A stretch of DNA of 64,000 nucleotides from Strongylocentrotus purpuratus (GCF_000002235.5 NW_022145543.1:1-64000), one strand, 5' to 3'. Shown: positions 43,860 to 56,647, counted from the first letter of the stretch. Notes: generated by a model not told the origin, from the letters alone. Made by a program: numbers and translations.

Positions 43860-44589
43860 AGGGATATAATTTGAAATAAATCGTACCTTTGATATGAAAG
43901 ATTTAAATCAACAAATCTTTGAGATTTTCAAATCAGCAATCTGGTTAGTGCATTGTGACGTACAAACGGTAGTCACGGATAACTCTCCCATTTGTCATGT
44001 ACAAAAATATCATTAATTCCTGTTTTGTCCTTAGTCCCTTTAGTACCACTCAAAGATATCATGTATATCATATTAGTGTAGTTCCTCTAAAAAGAAAATA
44101 CCCTTTTGAGTAACATTTCGGGGAAAGGTGACATTTATATTGTGTGTTTGCACAAAATGATGGGAGAGTTGTCCTCCACTAAATAACTGTGACAGTACCA
44201 AATAGGCCGATTTGAAACTCCAATGCACATAGTGATTGCAAGTCCCAAAAGTAATACCTATTTTTAATTTCTTGTCTGAATTGTTCACGATTTCGTCAAA
44301 CTGCTTCTCTGCTTTTTCTGCTTTCTCGCAGAGCAATTTGCAATTAAATTCGAATTTTATTTTAACCTCTCCAGCGATGAATAAAGATGGATGCGCTTAA
44401 CAAGTTTTGTTATTATTTTCTTCTCTTCTTGTTGATACAGGGCATCAAGGTCTTGTAATTATTTTAACTGGAAAATTTAACTTTTTAAAGTAAATCTACA
44501 AAGTTATTAGATGAATGAATATATAAAACAAAGAGATATATAAATAAATGAATGAATAAATAAATGAACAAATAAATATCAAGTTGCAG
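43860..44589 (+). other. Copy B intron 1, 3' end
   Basis: Collinear with copy A 5515-6357; AAATAAATGAATAAAT tracts precede the exon 2 acceptor. No gene. Confidence 0.65.
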
Positions 44590-44729
44590 GAATTTTGCAG
44601 GTCCAAGCATCATGTAATTGTGAGGTCATGGAGTATTATCTGACAACCCTATTGTCACCAGACTTTCCCGGTCATTACCCACCGAAGACTCGGCCAGAAT
44701 GGAGCTTAGACATCCCCTCTGGCGCAATG
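44590..44729 (+). pseudogene. Copy B exon 2 relic (CUB)
   Basis: Open, with both splice sites kept; differences from copy A include EYYL for ENYL and SLDIPSG for SFDIPPG. Confidence 0.85.
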
Positions 44730-45242
44730 GTAGGTCTATCAACATAAAAATATTTCTTCGACAATATGGGCACCTCTAGTGACTAATATATTTGAAGGCG
44801 GAGAAAAGGGGCCCTTTTGTGCCTGCCCTGACAGATTTTAAACAAAATATTACAGATTTGTTACTCTTACTCTTAAATGCTTGTTCGCGCAAACTGCAAT
44901 GTTGCTTTGTATTGGATTCTAAAGATTTCATCAATCTATAGCTTTATATCAAAATAAATGTGTTAGGGCCGCGATATCCCCTAATGCAAATCTGGGCGCC
45001 TAAAGAAAGATTGCTAGCTGAACCACAGGGTACGTATAGCCAGTTTAGATGTATTGCCCCTCCAGATACCATGTAATGTAATGTAAAAGATTTAAATTGT
45101 ATTGAAAAGTTCATTATACATCAAATAAAGGGTAAAAGAATTCCATTTTACATTTCGATTATTTTCCTAGATTTTTTTCTCGACGAATGTATTTCAAATG
45201 AGTGGTAAATGTATTTGTTTTCCTCTAAAACTTGCAATGCAG

Positions 45243-45471
45243 GGTCATATTTAGATCAACATCCTCCAGGTAGAACATTTTTGGGATCCTCTTACTCTGA
45301 CACACAGCAGCGAAACTGCACACGGCACTAACGTCATAACCTTCCCATTGGTCAGTGGTAATTTGACGTCACTTCTACTGCCAGAGGGCGTGGTGACGGT
45401 TCGCTTCTGCAGTGACGGGTTTCTCATACATGAGGGTTTTGCCTTTGAAGTCAGGACGCTTCGCGTAAATG
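45243..45471 (+). pseudogene. Copy B exon 3 relic (CUB), nonsense
   Basis: GHI is followed by TAG (45252-45254) where copies A and C have AAG (Lys). The rest and the AATG|GTATTT donor are conserved. Confidence 0.9.
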
Positions 45472-45805
45472 GTATTTCCTATTTTAAAATAGCATTGGTT
45501 GAAAAAATGTATAAGTGTTAACAATCATTGTTTTATTGATGGTTGGACAGGAACCGCATATTTTACCAAATGGGCAAGAATTTTGGAAACTACAAATAGT
45601 TATAAATTACCCTTGCTTGAAACTGACGCATAAGCAAGTGATTCTAAACACATTAAAGGACTAAACTTTCTTAGATTCATTCTCTGTAAAATAGGCCTAA
45701 CGATATAACAAGCATATTGCTGTTGTTATTGTTCTTGCTGGTGATCCTGTTCCTGTTTTTTTTAAAATAATAAATGCAACTATTAATATTTTTATTCTCA
45801 TAAAG

Positions 45806-45964
45806 ATACTGGTCGCACTAATAACTCATGCGTTCAAGCTTGTCTCACCAACACACTCGACTTCATGTGCCGTTCTGGAATGCAGTTTATTGACGTGATC
45901 GCTAGGTGTGACCAGGTTGTCGACTGTCACGACTTCTCTGATGAAATAGGCTGTCTGACTCTAG
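45806..45964 (+). pseudogene. Copy B exon 4 relic (LDLa 1)
   Basis: Open; all LDLa cysteines kept, Ser189 changed to Ile next to the acidic site. Confidence 0.85.
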
Positions 45965-46060
45965 GTGTGTTCACATTCTCTTTTCTTGGGCATCTTACTC
46001 GGAGATCGGTTTTGTGTGTGTGTTTGTGCGTGTGTGTGTGTGTGTGTGTGTCAGTGTGTT

Positions 46061-47011
46061 AAGCTTTGGTCACAACACCAAAAAGTAGCCTGCTCGGCGG
46101 CCGGGCGGGGAGTTTTGAGCCAATTTCGCCCGGGCACCGAGCGGCGGCTGCCCGAGTACCGCTTGTTTTTGGGGCATCGCTCGGTCGCTGCTGAAGTTTT
46201 AGCGCGGATATAAAATTCGGGCGGCGCCTGCTCAGTTTCACTCGCCGCCTGAACTACGCTCGGTGCCCGGGCGGTCGTGACAAAGCAATATTTTTGATGA
46301 CTTGGAAAGTTTCGCTTCCTCCCGATACACCGGCTGGGTGCCCCCTATTAAAAGCTATGGTCACGATTCAAAGAAGCGACCGCCCGGGCCCCGACCTAAT
46401 CGAGCGTTCGCCGTCGAGCGATTTAGGTCAAAAAACGAAGCCGCTAGGTCAAAGGCTGTCGAGCAGGCGCCACCCGGTCGACGCTGGTAGATCTGGAGTC
46501 CAAAATCGGTCGGCAGCCTTTGACCTAGCGGCTTCAATTTTTGACCTAAATCGCTCGACGGTGGACGCTCGATTAAGTCGGTGCCCGGGCGGCTAACGGC
46601 CGGGCACCGAGAGTATTTTGGTGCCCCGCCGATCATCGGCGCCGGGCAATATCTTTAAAATCAGCCGACGGCCGGTGGGAGACCGCTCGGGAATCGGTGG
46701 GTCATCAGTTGGTCACTGCCGAGACGCCACCCGGAGAAGCTCCCCGATTTCGCCCAGTCTTGACCTAAAATCGACCAGCGACCGATGGGAAATCGACAGG
46801 GCACCGCCCAGGCATCGCTGGGGCTCTACAGCCTCCTCGACTGCTCCACAAATTGTTGGGCGATGCCTAAATTCCAGCGGCGACCGAGCAGGCTACTTAT
46901 CGGTCGGTCGCTTCTTTGAATCGTGACCATAGCTTTTCATAGGGGGCACCCAGCCGGTGTATCGGGAGGAAGCGAAACTTTCCAAGTCATCAAAAATATT
47001 GCTTTGTCACG
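46061..47011. mobile_element. GC-rich foldback element with inverted copy of its flank
   Basis: The outer ends AAGCTTTGGTCAC (46061) and GTGACCATAGCTTT (to 46936) are inverted repeats. A second inverted pair, 46276-46382 and 46905-47011, is 107 bp with one mismatch and runs past the element end into sequence that copy A has at 9366-9437. A third palindrome (46383-46592) pairs GCCGCTAGGTCAAAGGCTG with its complement. Multiple nested palindromes, no coding capacity. Frames here are incidental. Confidence 0.75.
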
Positions 47012-47570
47012 ATCGCGACTCCTTTCGAAAAATATACCTATCAAGCTCTTTTAATAGTCTTGTGCGTCACTTAATTAATGGATTTACAATAGAAAATTGA
47101 AATTGCCCTTGAGTCGATATTTCGAAAATAGTTGCGATTGTGTTGCTTGTGTTTGGTTGGGCTTTGTTGACTGCCCTGGTAATCAAAATATATATATCAA
47201 AACCTACCTTGACGGAAGCCGCCATTGGGTCACTTTCGATAGTGTCTGCGTGTACACTCAGCCTTTGCTGCATACAATAAAGGAATGGCATTTGCAGTCA
47301 TTTCTAACCTATCGTTGCAGGTACAGTTGTGAATATAACGATATCCAAACGTCAGATGGACAATCCGACGAGGCAACCGTTTCTTATATCTTGATCCGCC
47401 CCTCCCCCCCCCCAAAAAAAAGGGGGAAAATGACGTATGACATGAATGTATGCAACAAAAATCACCATCATCATCGTCATCATCATCATCACCATCACCA
47501 TCACCATCACCATTATCATCATCATCATCAGCATCATCATTAAAACATTTGTTTGTTTTTCTTTTCGTAG

Positions 47571-47678
47571 ACGTAGAGTATCCTTACCGGTGTCACGATA
47601 CCGACATATGCCTACTCGATAAACTTCGATGCGACGGATGGTATGACTGCCCTCAACGCGATGATGAAGATAACTACG
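47571..47678 (+). pseudogene. Copy B exon 5 relic (LDLa 2), cysteines lost
   Basis: First and last LDLa cysteines read TAT and TAC (Tyr); donor is GTTAAA in place of GTAAGT. Would not fold as an LDLa module. Confidence 0.88.
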
Positions 47679-47783
47679 GTTAAAGTTGAACAGCCTCCCC
47701 CTCCTTCTTCGAATCGTCCCCATTTATGAATTAAGTAGATTGAATTTTGAAATTGCATTATTGTGACTCCGTAATCGTGGAAG

Positions 47784-47980
47784 TGTTGTGGCGCAGTGCT
47801 CCATCATTTGGCTCTTAATCCAAGGGTTGAAGGTTCGAATCTCAACCTAACGTCTTTTTGCAAGACACTTATCCACATTTGCCACTCTCCACCCAATAAC
47901 ATAATAATATAATAATGTAATAATCATCGCAGGGGTCTCAGGGAGAACATGATGCTGATGGGCTTCCCTCGGTTAACAAA
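47784..47980 (+). mobile_element. tRNA-derived SINE in copy B intron 5
   Basis: A-box-like TGTGGCGCAGTGCTCC, B-box GGTTCGAATCTC, then CAAGACACTTATCCACAT. Longer version of the remnant in copy A. Confidence 0.65.
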
Positions 47981-48639
47981 ATTGTTTTCATTATCATTTA
48001 TAGTATTATTACTATTATCATTGTTATCATTGATATTTTTAGGGGTTTTGGTACATTGTATTTCTCAAATGACCCATTATCAACTTTGCAAATCGAGGTA
48101 AATCGTATTCCCGAATTCTAACTGTAATAAGTGTTTTTCACAATGCAATTGTATGACGCAATCGCTTATCCTAAATCGTTGCCCTCATTAGACTATCCGT
48201 CAAACATATTGCAAAGTGTTTATTTTTTGTTGCACAAGGCCTATGCATATGGGTTTCGCTAGGTGGTAGAAATTTGAGAGCTTAAATAACGAAACTTTTT
48301 GTTTGAATGAGCCAAATAGAGTTCAACAAAAAAGTTTGAAGTGTATAAAAATTAAAAGAGGGTGAATTTAACGTTTCTAATTCAGAAGGGATTAATGTAA
48401 AAGAGTGCAGTGTAACTCTCGCATGGAATATATGACAAGCAATAGTAAGATCCGATTTTATACTTTGTAAGCCCGGAGAGGGAAATTTCAATGAACAAAA
48501 CAACTATAATTATCAATATCATTATTTTATTTGTTTGTTATGTGCAAAAATATTCTTAGTATTTTCACAGTTCAATCTAAGGTAGTTTTCTCATAGATCA
48601 GAAGGCCTTTGTGACTGTGTTATTAGCTTTGTGATCTAA

Positions 48640-48925
48640 CCAATCTGCTATTATAAAAGTGATAACGGAATATATGACAAGCAGTATTGTATTAAGTCGA
48701 CTTTATGCTTTATACATTTCAATGTATAATATAATATCACAAAAGTGATAACGGAATATATGACAAGCAGTATAATTGTAAGTCGACTTAATGCTTTGCA
48801 AGCCCGGGGAAGGAAATTTCAATATACAATATGATATTATAAAAGTGATAACGGAATATATGACAAGCAGTATAATTGTAAGTCGACTTTATGCTTTGCA
48901 AGCCCGAGGAGGGAAATTTCAATGT
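48640..48925 (+). repeat. Three tandem copies of an intron segment, about 105 bp
   Basis: AAAAGTGATAACGGAATATATG recurs in part at 48655, 48737 and 48842, followed by AGTCGACTT and GGAAATTTCAAT; a diverged single copy precedes at 48418-48490 and in copy A at 12258-12330. Confidence 0.8.
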
Positions 48926-49339
48926 ACAAAAAAACTATATTGTTACCAATATATTGTTTTATAGTTTTCGTTATGTGCAAAAAGTATTCTTATTATTAAT
49001 ATAGTACAAGGCACTGTTTTTTTTTCTCCAAAGATAAAGAACTAGAAATCAGTAACAACTTTTTCTAGTAGCATGGACCTAGGTTAACCTCCCATAGCTT
49101 AACGAAAATTTTTCATCGTTGCTTTATGCGCAGTAGGTATCCTTGAACAGCAAATTGTTTACGGAATTTTGTAACAAAATTGACATGCCATTTTGGTCGG
49201 AGCTGAAAAAAATATATAACCACAAACAATATGTTTTTTTTCTATTGATGATTAATGAGCATGAGTGGATCTTAAAGAAACTTAACAGTAATCTGAATCA
49301 ACTCCCCTATTATAATGGAAAAGTGCAATTGAAAATGGC

Positions 49340-52303
49340 GTTTCGGACGTTACATTTTCCGTAAACAATGTAGACCCTCATTTAACCCACTAGAACAACA
49401 AATTAATGAGATTGTATATGGTTTGAGTAAGTTTATTAGTTACTCCAAGTGATTATATTAAAAGAAAATATAATTTAATTATAGTAGCGCTTATGTTAGA
49501 AATATACTTAAAATTTGAAAAAGTCGTCTCATTTTCCGTAAACAGTTTTGTAACGTCCGAAACAATTTTCAAGTTGAAGTAGCAGAAAATATATGAACAG
49601 CAGGATATATCTATCATAACATTTTGTTAACTTCTCATGGCAGCTACCCACCAAAACAAAGAAATCTGCAATACATTACTACAATACTATTTTATAGTTA
49701 AAACCAATTTTCCGTTAACAGTTGTAACGTCCGAAACAAATGTAACGTCCGAAACAAAAAATACCAATAAAATGATAATAATCCATATTTTAAGGTATCT
49801 AGAGTGAATAAATCATTATGAAATAAGTTATTATAAGTCTTAACACAAGTCAAAACACAAATCAGGTCTTTCAAATCCAATAATTTTGTGTAAACTCAAG
49901 AAGGGTGTTTCGGACGTTACACTATTTGATTGTTAACACATAATTTGCAAATTTCAACTAATTTTCTATCATATGTGCAAGTTACGATTTCACAATGCAC
50001 ACTCCTGTTAAAAACACTTTTTTGATAATTTCATTTAGATCTAAATATAAAAATATGAAGAAATATGATGCAAAAAATCAAATCTTCCGTAAAATATCTA
50101 AATTTTCTGCAAAATTGACTTATATAACATAAATATTGAAGCCACACTTTGTGGTGCAAGGCATTCCTGGCTGCTTTAGTATATCCTTAATTGTAATTTA
50201 TCAGAAACAATCTCAATAAAAGTGACTCATAAAAATTATTCAGCCATTTTAACAGCACTTTCTATTATGCTGTAGCACGTTTCGGATGTTACATTAAACT
50301 GTTAACAGACATTTTCATACTTTAACTAGTTCAAATGAGGGGCAAAGATAGATGTGAGAATAGCAAATTTTATTTGTTCAACCTCTCCTTTTGCTATTTA
50401 CATCGCTGTGTCTTTGCAAATCATCACGTTTTCATTTTTACAGAGGTTGTTCCAAATTATGTCATATAACCAAAGATTGTATGGTCAATCTAAACTATCT
50501 GGTAGGTTACAAAAATCAAAATCACCCACTTAAGCAATACCCAGTGTGCATGGTCATGACATGGATATGATACAGGTATATGAAGTTGATAAAATCAAGC
50601 AAATTAAAATGTTTTTCTAAAGATTTATGGAAAATATGGATTTTCATTTAAAAATACCTTTTAAAAAGGGCACTCAGTACACGTAACTAATCTGTGTAGA
50701 AAGTACATACATGTATAAAAGAAAAGGGCATTACCAGTAATACCTTATTTAATGATCCTAAACATATACATGTAGTATCTTCCTCAAATGTATGCATACA
50801 TACAAAATGTATAAGCTAGTGTAGGGATTTTTTTTTGAACTTCTAAAACTCCCCTTCATATCCATGATTCATCCCTTTCATATTAATAGGTCATCCCCCA
50901 TTCACATTCACCCTTTTCATCCACCATCCTTTCATCTGTCTATCTCTCTCTCTCATTGGTTTCAATGTTCACCTGATGCAGTCAAGCTTATGTAGTATAA
51001 TTTACATATACTATGAATATTCAATATATACCCTTTGTTTATGTTTGAATATTCAGGAATACTTTGTGATGTTGATTTATATTTGTATGGGACTATATGA
51101 ATATTTATTGATTTATTCTACTTTGAATGGAATGTATGTGGAATGCTACATAGAATGCTGTAATGCTTTTACACATTAAAACCTGGTCAGTTAGCTAGTA
51201 GTAATCAATCCTACAACATGTCTGCTGGGCTGCCTCTGTGTTAAGAGTGCTAGTAATTATCTGTTAGAACCGCAACCCTACACTAGTGTGAAATATAAAT
51301 GGGCTGTCCGTTTTTTTTTTCCTCTACGAAATGTCAAAGTTGGGGGTGCGGCGCTGCGGTCTTATCGCCGGCAAATACGGTACATGTTTAACCTACACTG
51401 TATATTGTTTGTCACCTGTAATATAGGCACAGCAAGAGTTAAGATCTATCAACCAACCAACCGACCAACCAATCAATCCATCCATTCATCAATCGGTCAT
51501 CAATTAAATAAATAAATAAATACTTATTTAAGAGCATTAAAACATATTGTCGTTTGAAACAGCCTCCTAATACAAAAAAAGGATGATTGTTACTACAGTA
51601 GTATTATAACCTAAAACATAAACAATTTTAAAATACATCAAAAATGTCTCATTCTCGAGATGTACATACATTAGGATTCACTTATTTCGTATTACCGTAA
51701 AAAATACAGTGCATGACTGGGGGTACTTTTTTATAGTTTTATTTTTTTAAAGATTTGTCAATGTTTCAGTGCTTACATACATGTATGTGTTAGAGATATT
51801 ATTGAATGACACACTATATAGTTGAAGGCAAAGAACATTAGCAAGCTGATTAAACATCTATATTGTAGAGTTTGTAGAAATTGATGATCTCATTGAAATG
51901 TTAACATCGTGTAACATCCGAAACAAACCATAGTATACATTTCACACTGTTGTTCAGAACATGCAATAAAGAGTATGTTTCTAAGTGAATTTTCTAAGGA
52001 GTTTTGATGACTACAATTGCTATTAGCTTCATATTTCACTCTGTTAGATCACATAAGCATGTTTAACTATCGGTACACATTCTTGAAATGAATAATATAC
52101 CTTACATAAATTGAGTGGTCGATGAAGACAAACTTGGTATACATGTATGTGCTAAACTAATTAAAACTGCACAATCTTTTTTCCATAAATGTTACAAAGT
52201 ATTTTTCTGCAAACAATTAATGTAACTGAGGTCAATAATACCTAAAGAAAAGCAATTAACTTGAATAAAGTTATAATGTTAACAGTGTGTAACGTCCGAA
52301 ACA
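49340..52303. repeat. Eight dispersed copies of TGTAACGTCCGAAAC
   Basis: Plus strand: 49549, 49723, 49741, 51910 (CATCC variant), 52288. Minus strand: 49340, 49906, 50279 (variant). Most have GTTAACAG or GTAAACA 5-15 bp on the same side. Elsewhere in the window I did not see it. Confidence 0.8.
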
Positions 52304-52972
52304 TCAGTGGTGTGCCATATGAAAATTATTAGGCAATGCACTGGTTCCCAATTTTTTTTGCATGTATTTACCTTATATCATCAGTTGTTATAATAAAATA
52401 AGTTTGACCTAAGAAAAAAACATTTTACCTATTGAAATAAAAACTAGTTATTGTCAAAACCCTAATTTAGAGCTATTTTTCACTTTCAAGGGATACAAAA
52501 TCTGTATTTTTCAAGATAGAAACTCAACAATTTGCATGAATAATCTCTGTAACATATTCTTAAAGACCCAACATATTTAAAGGTGTAGTTAATAGCAAAT
52601 GAGTTTTATATCACAGTTATTAGATATGCTACAGTTCACAATAAAATTGTAAAAACTCAAAGTATTCATATCTGGTGAATAAATAAGGAGATAGATTAAG
52701 GTCCAGAATTTGCATTTCTCAAAAATATGATTAGTCCTGATCCTAAAAATACAAGTTTGAAGTGAGTAAACATAATTTCATTTTGGACCCATTTGTGGAC
52801 ACATTTGGTATAAGTTAAAAAAAACAGTGCCACAAGGGCTTCATAGATCAGAAGGCCTTGTGAGTGTATTTAATGGTTTTGCGGTTTAACCACTGCTATA
52901 TTAAAAAGGGCAATTTTAATGTGTATATGATTGCTATTTGATTGCATATTGGTTTTGTGGTCTCTCAAAAAG

Positions 52973-53141
52973 AAAATATAAAATGCCCGGATGGATATGT
53001 GTGCGGTGAAGCCCCCTTCAATGAAATGTACAACCCAACGAACTTTTGTGAGGAACGTGGCTGGCAGCCATTTTGGGTAAACGCCACGAAAGCCTGAAAG
53101 AAAGACAACATTGCTAGCACGGCCAAGAAGGCTGCCATACT
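52973..53141 (+). pseudogene. Copy B exon 6 relic, nonsense
   Basis: TGA at 53095-53097 replaces the Trp codon of KAWKKD; the remainder and both splice sites are conserved. Confidence 0.9.
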
Positions 53142-53259
53142 GTAAGACCATTATAATTATTAGCATTGTGTTTTCAATTAAATATCATCGGTGGTTTAGT
53201 TTTTAACCTTTATAACCTGACCGCTGTGTGGTGTATTCCTTTCTTTTAATTCCCCACTC

Positions 53260-53291
<32 letters not shown>

Positions 53292-53873
53292 ATTTAAGTT
53301 GTTTGTGTTATTCATGTATATCGTTTTGAATAGCATGAATAGTGCAACTCACTTACCACCGGGAATCGCTTTGACAATTATCGCGATTCAATGATTTTCT
53401 CTTTATGCAATTGAAAGATTTCGCAGTCATGCATGGCCCAGATACCCATATAACTAGCCACAGATTTATGTACTGCAAAATGATTGGCTTTTCGAATTCT
53501 GTGTTTTTAGTAAAAGTAGAAGTAGTAGCAGGAGTATTTTTTCTTTCTTTTTACCTTTTAACACTTTTTTTATTTTTGTTGTTGGCGCAATCCTTATTCA
53601 ATTTTTTCTAGTGATACTCCTCATGATATCATTAAGGCCATCTGACATGGTGAAAATGACAGAGCCACTGTCGACACTTCCACTCCAGTGAACGTGAAAA
53701 GAAGATTAAACGACACAATTTTCATATTAATTGTCTTTGCAAATTGGTAGTATATCCATCTCGTAAGACCGGTGACACCCCACCCTCAACCACCTGCCAA
53801 ATAAAACCAGTGCGCCCCCCCCCCAACCCCTCGATTGGTTGGACCCACGATACGCTTCTGCGGGGTTACACAC

Positions 53874-53939
53874 TTTTTTCAATTGTTTTTTGTATTGATT
53901 CCAAACAATACAAATCAATCTTAGAAATAGAATACAGTT
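53874..53939 (-). mobile_element. 66-bp retroposed fragment in copy B intron 6
   Basis: Flanked by GTTACACAC on both sides (53865-53873, 53940-53948); copy A has the single site at about 17622. Begins with a T-run. A related TTGATTCCAAACAATACAAA segment lies at 54014-54065. Confidence 0.7.
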
Positions 53940-54224
53940 GTTACACACGGCAACAATACCTACGTCCACGTACTCACCCTTCCTCGTGTACGTTTTTTTT
54001 TAATATCTTTTTTTATTGATTCCAAACAATACAAAATTATTTTAAAAATAAATACAGTTGTTTTTCCTTGACATTAATTCAAAACATAAATTGTACAATT
54101 GATGAAAATAAAAATGAAATTAGTTGTACGCACTCGCATACACGTATTCAACCTCACCCACACCCACTTTATCCAACACATAAACGCACACATCACGTTC
54201 AAGCAATATGAGATCATAAACTAC

Positions 54225-54422
54225 TTATATCGAATTATTGACCGCTGCGCCGGTCTTCCCGTAGAGTATAAAAGACGCTTGCTTACATTAATTTTTATCA
54301 CCTGACGAAGTGTTGCAGCGGCGCACAAAACGTCGTGATCTTTTAGGTTCATTATTGATGACATTGCGAGACAAACGAATATCACTAGCGATATTATTTT
54401 CGATACTTCTATCCAGTTAAAT
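54225..54422 (+). mobile_element. Short insertion with Penelope/hammerhead-like end
   Basis: Absent from copy A (around 19225). Carries CACCTGACGAAG, then CAAAACGTCGTG 15 bases on, reminiscent of the CTGATGA ... GAAAC core at Penelope-like element ends, but both core blocks deviate. Tentative. Confidence 0.35.
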
Positions 54423-54752
54423 TATCGGATTGTCATCTCACTTGAGACTCAAACTTTGACTATAATTGATAAATTGCAATATTTTCACACCTGAGTATTT
54501 TACCCCGCCGCCTTTAAACAACAAATATTTTATATATTTTTAATTATTATATCCGTGTTCTTTTGTAAATCTTCACGCCTTTAAATATTTTATTAAACAA
54601 AACATATGAAACTATCTTTTATCAAATGAAAGGATTAAACACATTCAAATACATTAAAAACAAGAGTGGTAGATGTTACCGTGTCATATGAAATATATAG
54701 TTATGTAAAACGGGAATCACCATTTTGCATTGTATATCACTTTCTTTTGTAG

Positions 54753-54821
54753 CAATATGAAAGGCATTCCTCTGACTTTAGAAGTGGGTTCGTTTAAAGG
54801 ACTGCATACTATCAAAAATTT
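54753..54821 (+). pseudogene. Copy B exon 7 relic (LRR 1)
   Basis: Open 69-nt exon, splice sites kept. Confidence 0.85.
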
Positions 54822-55059
54822 GTGAGTGAAATTATCATCTCAAGGTAACCTAGAGGTGTCGTTTGATTACTTGTAGAGCATGTGAGCGCCAAATTAAAGG
54901 CGACTGGCTAAAATGCTTTCATGGAGTTGTAGAATTTGCTTCATAATGTGCGGAATAATAGTTAAGTGCAGTAACATGGGTAATAATAATGCTTTAAATC
55001 AATTTGGTTGTTTGCAACTGGTAAACCACTTTACAATAAACATTCAACATTGTTATCAT

Positions 55060-55255
55060 CACTGTTATAATGATAATAATTATCATTATCATTATTATTA
55101 TCAGTATAATCATTATTTTTGTTGTTATCGTTATCATCATCATCATCATCATCATCATCATCGTCATTATTATTATTTTCATGATTTGTATCGTTATTGT
55201 AATTATTATTTTTATCGTTATCATCATCACCATTATCATAAATTATTTGTTTGTT
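55060..55255. repeat. (ATT/ATC)n microsatellite in copy B intron 7
   Basis: Orthologous to the run at 19860-20000; open frames on both strands reflect it. Confidence 0.85.
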
Positions 55256-55286
55256 GATTGTTCGGTTGTTTCAAATCTCATTTCAG

Positions 55287-55358
55287 GTATCTTACATCAT
55301 GTGAATTAACCTACTTGCCACCAGGAGTATTCGACGGTTTATCTCGGCTATACATAAT
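55287..55358 (+). pseudogene. Copy B exon 8 relic (LRR 2)
   Basis: Open, 72 nt, donor AT|GTAGGA. Confidence 0.85.
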
Positions 55359-55503
55359 GTAGGAATACTTTTTTTTTGGGGGGGGGGGGTGAATACTTAT
55401 CAGTGAGATTTCTTTCCCTAGAATATATTCTTAATATTTTTTAGTTAAGTTTTCGAAAGTAATTACGATCACGTTTGATTTTATTTTTTTACCCGATTAT
55501 CAG

Positions 55504-55575
55504 TGAACTTACAAACAATCGTCTGACTTTTCCTTAGGAAGGTTTGTTTCGAAATCTTTACTACTTGGGAGTGAT
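55504..55575 (+). pseudogene. Copy B exon 9 relic (LRR 3), nonsense and donor loss
   Basis: TAG at 55535-55537; donor GTGAGT became GGGAGT. Confidence 0.88.
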
Positions 55576-56127
55576 GGGAGTGATGGGGCGTTGTTGTTGT
55601 TATCAATATAATTATTATTGTTGTTATTAACATTATCATATTATCATAACTACTATCATTCTTCTTATTATTTGCCTTCTTTTTACTACTATTATTATTA
55701 TCATCATCATCAGTATCTTTAGATTATTATTATAATTATTATCACTATTGTTATGATTATTGTTATTATTATAATAAACATTATTATCATAAATGTATTA
55801 TCAATATTATCAACATTATCATGATCATTGTTAGTATTGTCATTGCTTCTATTAACCTTAAAATTTAGTAGGCAAACTTTCATCCACTCCTGTGGACTTT
55901 CTCAGGTCAAGTGAGTATTTGCACGGTTTATTGCTGTCTGCTGCCTTGAGATCACTGGATCTATGAATATAATAATGATAGTGATTTGTAATGCTCTATG
56001 TCTGTTAAAACTCTGGGCACAATTGCAAACAAATAAGTATAATCGTGGGCATACATGTATACAGCATACTTTTCGAACTACTAGTATTATATATTTTTTG
56101 TTATGGTAATGTTGTGCTTTGTTTCAG

Positions 56128-56199
56128 AACTTTGGCGTCCAACTAATGTGACCCGATTCGAAGAGGGTGCTTTCAAGATTTAAACAATCTCTTTGCCAT
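56128..56199 (+). pseudogene. Copy B exon 10 relic, first copy
   Basis: An inserted A creates TAA at 56144-56146; a C deletion later brings the length back to 72. Confidence 0.88.
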
Positions 56200-56647
56200 G
56201 TACGAAATAGAACTATCATGTTATGCTTCCTTCTTTTAAAATTGTCAAAAATAAAATAAAGGATATTGCAAAATATACTAGTCTCATTTTTAATGATTCA
56301 GATCCATTCCATATAATGCATTATAGAAAGAGACATTACAGGAGATAATATATTAATCAAAGGCTCCTTTCCTTTCATATTTGCTCTTTTCATAGAGTAT
56401 TGCTAGTATGTTGAACGCTCTTATTCACATTTTATTACAATTCGGATTTTCCCCTTTAATAAACATTCTCTTCCCAGCTATTTCTTATATAATAATGATA
56501 GTGATTTGTAATGCTCTATGTCTGTTAAAACTCTGGGCACAATTGCAAACAAATAAGTATAATTGTGGGCATACATGTATACAGCATACTTTTCGAACTA
56601 CTAGTATTATATATTTTTTGTTATGGTAATGTTGTGCTTTGTTTCAG

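Larger units (their letters stand above)
48590..52865 (+). other. 4.2-kb extra segment in copy B intron 5
   Basis: Copy A has about 100 bp here. The segment is flanked by two versions of the same intron sequence (CATAGATCAGAAGGCCTTTG at 48593 and 52838). It contains the 105-bp tandem units and the dispersed 15-bp motif block, and no convincing gene. An AACCAACCAACC run lies near 51450. Confidence 0.7.

Noticed and set aside
46294..46926. Several 60-100 residue frames on both strands
   Set aside because: High-GC foldback DNA gives long open frames by chance; no domain recognised.
47097..47543. 148-residue frame in copy B intron 4 with several cysteines
   Set aside because: The homologous part of copy A (10990-11330) is broken by stops and indels, there is no matching acceptor/donor pair, and the end is an (ATC)n repeat.
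49143..49364. 73-residue frame in copy B intron 5
   Set aside because: No recognisable domain, and it ends within the dispersed-motif block.
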